Source: Marinirhabdus sp963793275 (GTDB lineage: Bacteria; Bacteroidota; Bacteroidia; Flavobacteriales; Flavobacteriaceae). Taken from it: DNA of 64,000 nt. The notes below the pieces were generated by a model, which was not told the DNA's origin, did no database searches, and was given only the letters and a program-made list of their open reading frames with translations. Below, piece by piece: positions 58,656 to 64,000 of the stretch (the first letter of the stretch is position 1; every line of letters starts with the position of its first letter). Made by a program: the position numbers and the translations under genes. The stretch is taken from assembly GCA_963793275.1 (NCBI GenBank), contig CAWBZL010000002.1, positions 186,001 through 250,000 on the forward strand. Direction: 5' to 3'.

Positions 58656-59471
58656 ATGAAACGAGTTCCTGTTATTTTTTTAAATAAAACTATCTTTAGG
58701 GCTATGCTAGGGAATAAGAGATTTTCAGTTTTTGTTGGTATTATTTTTATGTGTCTTATTGTCAATGCACAAGAAGATACAATTGCGCCGGTAAATAAAA
58801 ACGCAAAATTTGTGCAGGCATTCGATACAAAAAAGAAAACAGATACCCTTGGAGATCTCAAATACAGGGAAGATCAATTTTATCTGGGCGTTACCTACAA
58901 TCTTTTGTCCAGTGTTCCTTCGGCAGTAAATATTAGAGGCCTTTCGGGCGGAATCCATTTTGGATTTCTTAGAGATATGCCTGTAAATAAACGGCGAAAC
59001 CTCGCTGTAGCCGTTGGTGCAGGATTAAGTTTTGATGCCTATGGAAATACACTTTTTATTGGTGAAACTCCTCAGGATGAATCTATTTTCACCATCCTTA
59101 CCAACGACGATTTTGACTTTAAATTTAACCGTTTTAGTACAGCCGTTATTGAAGCGCCCATAGAATTACGATGGAGGAGTTCTACGCCCACCAAATACGG
59201 CTTTTGGAGGGTTTACGCCGGATTTAGAGTAGGATATGCCTATTGGTATAAAGCAAGGTTTCAACAAGACGGAAACGAAGTGACACAAACCGAAATCCCG
59301 GAGTTTAATCAAACCCGTTTGGCAGCCACCTTAAGTTTTGGATACAACAAAGTTAATTTTTTTGCGTATTATAGTATAAATCCTTTTTTTGATGGTGCCG
59401 TAACCACCAATACCCAGGAGTCTGTAGATTTCAGAACTATAAAACTGGGAATTATTTTCTATATTCTATAA
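58656..59471 (+). CDS. PorT-like outer-membrane barrel protein
   Basis: A 271-aa protein (255 aa if it starts at the internal ATG 58704, which gives a compact signal peptide ending at NAQ). The mature part LKYREDQFYLGVTYNLL, GGIHFGFLRDMPVNKRRNLAVAVGAGLSFD, APIELRWRSSTPTKYGFWRVYAGFRVGY and FFAYYSINPFF resembles PorT, a barrel protein needed for type IX secretion and gliding in Bacteroidota. It may be PorT itself or a paralogue. A menaquinone methyltransferase gene, which I recall beside some flavobacterial porT genes, is not here. The convergent gene overlaps its 3' end by 6 bp. Confidence 0.72.
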   Translation: MKRVPVIFLNKTIFRAMLGNKRFSVFVGIIFMCLIVNAQEDTIAPVNKNAKFVQAFDTKKKTDTLGDLKYREDQFYLGVTYNLLSSVPSAVNIRGLSGGIHFGFLRDMPVNKRRNLAVAVGAGLSFDAYGNTLFIGETPQDESIFTILTNDDFDFKFNRFSTAVIEAPIELRWRSSTPTKYGFWRVYAGFRVGYAYWYKARFQQDGNEVTQTEIPEFNQTRLAATLSFGYNKVNFFAYYSINPFFDGAVTTNTQESVDFRTIKLGIIFYIL

Positions 59472-60071
59472 CCAAAACGTAACCAAAAGCAATTGCGGAA
59501 GCGCTCCAATAAAAAATCCTCCAATAAGTTCCGGATAGGTGTGTGATTCTGTGTGTAATCTGGAAGATGCTACCCAACCATTTCCTATAAAAAAGATACA
59601 CAGCCATACGAGCATATTTATTTTAAAGTGAACACTCAAAACAATTAGAAACATAGTCACACCCGCAATTCCCATTTGATGAAGACTTACCTTAAATTTC
59701 AAAAATGCAAGGATTAAAGCACTCATTCCGGAAAACAATACTCCTACGAAAAAGTAATACATTTCTGGAGAATCAAACGGATCGAAAACCAGTTTTATAA
59801 TGAGTAAAAGCAATATACATTGCACTGCCAGTGGAATTTTTCGCTCTCCTACTGTTTTAAGATGAATGGAGCTGATGGTGCCTAAATTCCGGAGCAGAAA
59901 AAAGGAAACAATGGGAATACAAATTGTAATAATTGCAACCGCCAGTAGTCTGGATTGTAATAATCCTGGTTCTATATACCTTGGAGTTACTATAAAGTAC
60001 AGGAGTGTGCCCAATAATGGCATTAGCAATGGGTGTAGTAGGTAGGCGCCAATGCGTAAAAAATAATTCAT
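59466..60071 (-). CDS. Multi-pass membrane protein, PAP2-like
   Basis: A 201-aa protein with about six transmembrane helices. The C-terminal segment GWVASSRLHTESHTYPELIGGFFIGALPQ resembles the SR...H pattern of PAP2 phosphatases (Ser-Arg, then His), but the full three-motif signature is not clear, so catalytic activity is uncertain. The start overlaps the rpoN stop by 1 bp, implying coupled translation. Confidence 0.75.
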   Translation of the reverse strand: MNYFLRIGAYLLHPLLMPLLGTLLYFIVTPRYIEPGLLQSRLLAVAIITICIPIVSFFLLRNLGTISSIHLKTVGERKIPLAVQCILLLLIIKLVFDPFDSPEMYYFFVGVLFSGMSALILAFLKFKVSLHQMGIAGVTMFLIVLSVHFKINMLVWLCIFFIGNGWVASSRLHTESHTYPELIGGFFIGALPQLLLVTFWL

Positions 60072-61525
60072 TAAATTTCTTTTCGGAGTCTGGCCACAGG
60101 AATGTCCAATTGTTCTCTATACTTTGCTACGGTTCTCCGCGCAATTGGATACCCCTTTTCCTTTAAAATTTTCGCTAATTTATCGTCGGTTAGTGGCTTT
60201 TTCTTGCTCTCCTCACTAATGGTAATTTCCAGGATTTTCTTTATTTCTCTGGTTGAAACATCTTCACCCTGGTCGTTTTTCATAGACTCACTAAAAAATT
60301 CTTTAATAAGTTTAGTTCCGTAGGGTGTGTCTACATATTTACTGTTAGCAACACGAGATACCGTTGAAACATCCATATGTATCTTATCTGCTATATCTTT
60401 TAAGATCATAGGCTTTAAATTACGCTCATCTCCTGTTAAAAAATATTCTTTTTGATGGTGCATAATAGAATTCATTGTAACAAACAATGTCTGTTGTCGC
60501 TGTTTAATAGCGTCTATAAACCATTTGGCTGCGTCCAGTTTCTGTTTAATAAACATAACCGCATCTTTTTGCGACTTCGATTTTTCTTTGGAAGCTTTGT
60601 ACCCTTTCAGCATATTAGAATATTCACGGGATACGTGCAGTTCTGGAGCGTTTCTTCCATTTAGGGTAAGATCCAGTTCTCCGTCTACAATTTTAATGGC
60701 AAAATCTGGCACTACATGTTCTACCATCCTCGTGTTTCCGGCGTAGGCACCACCTGGTTTTGGGTTTAGGCTTTCTATTTCGTGAATAGCTTCCCGAAGA
60801 TCGTCTTCAGTAATGTCGAATTTCTGAATAAGCTTACTGTAGTGTTTTTTAATAAAATGATCGAAAGCGTCATCTATAATATCAATTGCCAAAGAAACTG
60901 AAGCGGACGGATTTCTTCGGTATAATTGTAGTAATAAGCACTCCTGTAGGTCTCTGGCTCCAACGCCAGCCGGATCCAGTTCCTGAACAATATCAAGGAT
61001 CTTTTCTATTTTTTCTTCAGTAGTATATACATTTTGCGTAAAAGCAAGGTCGTCCAGAATATCTGCTATATCACGACGTATATACCCACTTTCATCTACA
61101 CTTCCTACCAGGAATTTTGCAATCTCTTTGGCTTCATCGTCTAAGCGATAGGTGTTTAACTGCGTTAATAAATACTGATTAAAAGACGTTCCCGAAGCAT
61201 AGGGCGTTTGCCTGTCCTCATCGTCTGCGCTATGGTTGTTTGCTGAAAGTTTATAACTCGGGGTTTCGTCGTCGCTTAAATAATCGTCTACATTAATATC
61301 GGTTTCAATTACATCGCTATCGTTTTCGTACTCATCTTCATTGTTGAAATCGTCGTCCAGTTTGTCTTCATCTTCTTTACCACCTTCCAGAGCCGGGTTC
61401 TCATTCATTTCCTGCGAAATACGTTGCTCAAAAGCCTGTGTAGGCAATTGTATTAACTTCATCAACTGTATTTGCTGAGGAGAAAGTTTCTGAGAAAGTT
61501 TAAAATTTAATTGTTGTTTAAGCAT
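60071..61525 (-). CDS. rpoN: RNA polymerase sigma-54 factor
   Basis: A 484-aa sigma-54 protein. N-terminal region I is rich in Gln and Leu (LKQQLNFKLSQKLSPQQIQLMKLIQLP), as needed for enhancer-dependent activation, and is followed by an acidic region II. The core-binding domain, the HTH (ADKIHMDVSTVSRVANSKYVDTPYG) and the RpoN box (ARRTVAKYRE) near the C-terminus are intact. It directs transcription from -24/-12 promoters with bacterial enhancer-binding proteins, none of which is in the window. It is probably expressed from its own promoter, since a terminator separates it from asnS. Confidence 0.95.
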   Translation of the reverse strand: MLKQQLNFKLSQKLSPQQIQLMKLIQLPTQAFEQRISQEMNENPALEGGKEDEDKLDDDFNNEDEYENDSDVIETDINVDDYLSDDETPSYKLSANNHSADDEDRQTPYASGTSFNQYLLTQLNTYRLDDEAKEIAKFLVGSVDESGYIRRDIADILDDLAFTQNVYTTEEKIEKILDIVQELDPAGVGARDLQECLLLQLYRRNPSASVSLAIDIIDDAFDHFIKKHYSKLIQKFDITEDDLREAIHEIESLNPKPGGAYAGNTRMVEHVVPDFAIKIVDGELDLTLNGRNAPELHVSREYSNMLKGYKASKEKSKSQKDAVMFIKQKLDAAKWFIDAIKQRQQTLFVTMNSIMHHQKEYFLTGDERNLKPMILKDIADKIHMDVSTVSRVANSKYVDTPYGTKLIKEFFSESMKNDQGEDVSTREIKKILEITISEESKKKPLTDDKLAKILKEKGYPIARRTVAKYREQLDIPVARLRKEI

Positions 61526-61551
61526 AGTATGTAACTGAACTATAAAAATAG

Positions 61552-61589
61552 AAAAAACCCTTCACATCAAACGATACCGAAGGGTTTTT
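61552..61589 (-). terminator. Terminator between asnS and rpoN
   Basis: AAAAAACCCTTC (61552-61563) pairs with GAAGGGTTTTT (61579-61589). Read on the minus strand it ends in a T run, so it terminates asnS transcription before rpoN. Confidence 0.75.
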
Positions 61590-61719
61590 AATATAAGGTT
61601 GTGATATTTTAAGCGTCTAAAGTGCGCTAAACTTACAAGTGCCTAAGATTTGAAAGCGAAAATTTACAAGAACTTAGAAATTTTTATATAAAAACGGACT
61701 TAACTTTTAGGGGTAAAGA

Positions 61720-63162
61720 CTAAAAAGAAGCATTTCCAGGAGTTCTTGGATATGGAATTACATCCCTAATATTACCCATTCCGGTAGCAAAAAGAACCAA
61801 ACGCTCAAAACCAAGTCCAAATCCGCTATGCACACAGGTTCCAAATTTTCTTAAATCCAAATACCAGTGAAGTTCTTCTTCGCTAATATCCATAGCTGCC
61901 ATTTTCTCTTTAAGCACGTCGTAACGTTCTTCCCGCTGACTTCCCCCAACGATCTCTCCAATGCCAGGGAACAAAACGTCCATAGCACGTACGGTCTTTC
62001 CATCGTCATTAAGACGCATATAGAATGCTTTTATTTTTGCCGGATAATCGAACAAAATTACGGGGCATTTAAAATGTTTTTCAACCAGGAAACGCTCGTG
62101 CTCACTTTGCAGATCTGCTCCCCATTCTTCGATTACATATTTAAATTTTTTCTTCTGGTTTGGTTTGCTTCTTTTTAGAATATCAATCGCTTCGGTATAG
62201 CTTACACGTTTAAAGTTATTTTCTAAAACAAATCTTAACTTCTCACGTAGTGGCATTTCGCTTCTTTCGGCTTGTGGTTTGCTTTTTTCTTCTTGTAACA
62301 AACGGTTTTCCAGAAATTCCAGATCGTCTGCACACTGTTCCAGAGCGAAGTTTAATACGTATTTTATAAAATCTTCTGCCAGATCCATATTGTCTGCCAG
62401 ATCATTAAAAGCAACTTCGGGCTCTATCATCCAGAATTCAGCAAGATGTCGGCTGGTATTGCTGTTTTCGGCTCTAAAGGTCGGGCCAAAGGTGTACACT
62501 TTTCCTAAGCCCATAGCAAAGGTTTCGGCTTCCAATTGTCCACTTACGGTGAGATTGGTTTCTTTTGCGAAGAAATCTTCTTTGTAATTTATCGTTCCGT
62601 CTTCATTCAACGGAGGGTTTTTAAGGTTGAAGTTGGTTACTTTAAACATTTCGCCGGCTCCTTCCGCATCACTTCCCGTAATAATTGGAGTGTGCATATA
62701 GTTAAACCCGTTTTGCTGAAAGTACTCGTGAATAGCAAAAGATAATTTGGAACGAACACGCATAATAGCACCAAATGTATTGGTTCGCACACGTAAATGT
62801 GCCTGCTCACGTAATTTTTCTAGCGTGTGACGTTTTGGTGAAAGAATGGTAAGTTTCACCTCTTCCGGATCTGCTTTTCCTAAAACAATTACTTCCGAAA
62901 CCTGAATCTCTACCTTTTGACCTTGTCCCTGGCTTTCAACCAATGCTCCTCTTACTTCAATAGCAGCGCCTACGGTAATGTCTTTTAAGGTTTCTTCATC
63001 AAAATTTTCAAAATTTACGACACATTGTATATTGTGTATGGTAGAACCGTCGTTTAAAGCGATAAATCTATTACTTCTAAAAGCACGTACCCAACCCCGG
63101 GCAGTTACTTCATTTTGAGAAGGTTCTTGTTGTAAAAGATGTACAATTTCTGTTGTTTTCAT
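61720..63162 (-). CDS. asnS: Asparaginyl-tRNA synthetase
   Basis: A 480-aa class IIb synthetase that charges tRNA-Asn. The N-terminal OB-fold (about 15-110; ARGWVRAFRSNRFIALNDGS) is followed by the catalytic core. Motif 1 is around YMHTPIITGSDAEGAGEMF, motif 2 is FRAENSNTSRHLAEFWMIEPE, and motif 3 is GFGLGFERLVLFATGMGNIRDVIPYPRTPG. ATG 63162 (MKTTEIVHLL) is preferred over the frame start at 63186. A matching TATATTTG box is 22 bases upstream. Confidence 0.96.
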   Translation of the reverse strand: MKTTEIVHLLQQEPSQNEVTARGWVRAFRSNRFIALNDGSTIHNIQCVVNFENFDEETLKDITVGAAIEVRGALVESQGQGQKVEIQVSEVIVLGKADPEEVKLTILSPKRHTLEKLREQAHLRVRTNTFGAIMRVRSKLSFAIHEYFQQNGFNYMHTPIITGSDAEGAGEMFKVTNFNLKNPPLNEDGTINYKEDFFAKETNLTVSGQLEAETFAMGLGKVYTFGPTFRAENSNTSRHLAEFWMIEPEVAFNDLADNMDLAEDFIKYVLNFALEQCADDLEFLENRLLQEEKSKPQAERSEMPLREKLRFVLENNFKRVSYTEAIDILKRSKPNQKKKFKYVIEEWGADLQSEHERFLVEKHFKCPVILFDYPAKIKAFYMRLNDDGKTVRAMDVLFPGIGEIVGGSQREERYDVLKEKMAAMDISEEELHWYLDLRKFGTCVHSGFGLGFERLVLFATGMGNIRDVIPYPRTPGNASF

Positions 63163-63183
63163 AGTCTTGCTAATAGTGAAGGA

Positions 63184-63191
63184 CAAATATA
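63184..63191 (-). promoter_or_regulatory. -7 element of asnS
   Basis: TATATTTG (minus strand, 63191-63184) matches TAnnTTTG and lies 22 bases before ATG 63162; no clear -33 element. Confidence 0.55.
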
Positions 63192-63227
63192 ATTGTTAAT
63201 TCTGAAAATGAAATCGAAACTACCGGT

Positions 63228-63481
63228 CATTTCGATGGAGGCACGACAGAGAAGTCAAACCTATGTAAAAGTTATTGAGTTATCGTGAATCGGGCAACTA
63301 AATTTATCATCTGTTTTAAGCAAAATATGTGACCTCTCCTGCGTCGAGGTGACTGTGGGAGTCATTTCGACGATAGGAGAAATCACACTTGAGTAAGCAC
63401 ACCTGAGTAAGCACAAAAAAGGTGCGTGGATCTATCAATTATTTTAGCAAAATGTGTGACCTCTCCTGCGTCGAGGTGACT
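63228..63481. repeat. Cluster of REP-like palindromic repeats between asnS and a TonB receptor
   Basis: Two direct 35-bp copies with one mismatch (63320-63354 and 63447-63481; core GACCTCTCCTGCGTCGAGG) flank an inverted copy (63359-63391; GTCATTTCGACGATAGGAG). Another degenerate half (GTCATTTCGATGGAGG) is near 63228. A direct repeat TGAGTAAGCAC lies at about 63390-63415. The inverted pair can form a large hairpin. The last copy runs into the stop codon of the neighbouring receptor gene. Confidence 0.75.
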
Positions 63482-64000
63482 AGAAATTTACCGTGACCTT
63501 TCCTCTAATAAAAAAAGGTGTGCCCGGTGTAAAGTGAATTTCTTCAACCGGTTGAGGTTCGTTGAATAACCTACTTTCGGTAGCAAACTGCGTTTCGTTC
63601 CATTCTGTATCAAATAAATTTTCAACAATAACACTAAAAATAAAATTTTTGTAGGTGTAATTTGCTGTTAGATCTGTTATAAAATATCCTTCGGCTACAA
63701 TACTATTATCTTCATTGGCAGGACGATCTTTAATAAAACGATAATTTAGTCCTCCGGAAAATGCGCCAACATTCTCTATTGAAAGTCCGCCGGTAGAAGT
63801 TAAATCGGGAGCTAAAGGAATAAAATCTTCTCCTTCGGCTTCTTCGGTACTGCGAGCGTAGGTGTAGTTTATATCTCCAAAAAGATACAGCCAGTCTAAT
63901 GCTTCATAGCGTCCACCAAAGTCTATTCCTGTTCTTCGTGTTTTGCCACTAGGTTCTACAATGCCAGCATCGCCTACGTATACAAATTCCTGTTCTAAAA
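63480..64000 (-). CDS. TonB-dependent receptor, C-terminal part (5' end outside the window)
   Basis: An open frame without a start in the window encodes the last 172 residues of an outer-membrane barrel: EPSGKTRRTGIDFGGRYEALDWLYLFGDINYTYA, PLAPDLTSTGGLSIENVGAFSGGLNYRFIKDRPANEDN, GYFITDLTANYTYKNFIFSVIVENLFDTEWNE and the C-terminal GKVTVNF, ending in a Phe barrel signal. This is the typical last third of a TonB-dependent receptor. Its ligand cannot be read from this part. The stop codon TAG is formed at the edge of a REP-like repeat. Confidence 0.88.
   Translation of the reverse strand, partial: LEQEFVYVGDAGIVEPSGKTRRTGIDFGGRYEALDWLYLFGDINYTYARSTEEAEGEDFIPLAPDLTSTGGLSIENVGAFSGGLNYRFIKDRPANEDNSIVAEGYFITDLTANYTYKNFIFSVIVENLFDTEWNETQFATESRLFNEPQPVEEIHFTPGTPFFIRGKVTVNF

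Overview
The window comes from an AT-rich chromosome of a Bacteroidota member, most likely a marine or aquatic Flavobacteriaceae. The evidence is a SusC/SusD pair, several TonB-dependent receptors with carboxypeptidase-like N-terminal domains, a type IX secretion sorting domain, LytTR regulators paired with TPR-containing LytS-like kinases, an SDR-type threonine dehydrogenase, and many promoters of the Bacteroidota form (TTG or TTTG, about 16-23 bp, then TAnnTTTG). Most of it is core genome. I see no prophage, integron, insertion sequence or CRISPR array.

Layout. 1-2062: end of a hybrid sensor kinase and two unrecognised proteins. 2063-6216: a distinctive region with a short transcription unit, then rtcB, prfH and a TPR protein with a lysine-rich tail (the last one frameshifted). 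This looks like a ribosome damage-repair cassette and is the most interesting functional locus. 6319-15013: a LytS/LytTR two-component pair, a T9SS cargo protein, threonine dehydrogenase, a lipoprotein and an M13 metallopeptidase. 15283-23328: a PiT phosphate transporter, a MORN/YwqK-like protein, and a TonB receptor with a beta-helix lipoprotein. Three promoters here share 11-bp-spaced direct repeats resembling Pho boxes, which suggests a local phosphate-starvation regulon. 23480-32136: dgt, dxs, a TonB energy transducer, tadA, a cold-shock protein, and an operon headed by aspS that is split by a frameshift. 32358-36676: a SusC/SusD pair with no enzymes beside it. 36750-43704: an RND efflux operon (tetR-tolC-adaptor-pump) with a likely TetR operator. 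43818-54957: polyprenyl synthase, sucA/sucB, a NarL-type two-component system, a retropepsin-like protease, a TatD nuclease and asparaginase. 55062-55785: tRNA-Ser(GGA) followed by five tandem 110-bp units. 56155-58511: an ExbB-ExbD-ExbD proton-channel operon with an extra membrane protein. 58656-64000: a PorT-like barrel, a PAP2-like membrane protein, rpoN, asnS, and the end of another TonB receptor.

The genes connect through envelope energetics: the ExbB/ExbD motor and the TonB transducer could power the three TonB-dependent receptors seen here (SusC, the putative phosphate-regulated receptor and the partial one at the window end). The T9SS cargo protein and PorT-like barrel point to the same secretion machinery. 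Two single-base frameshifts, one in the essential aspS and one in the TPR gene, are either sequence errors or real and informative. Dispersed palindromic repeats occupy several intergenic gaps.
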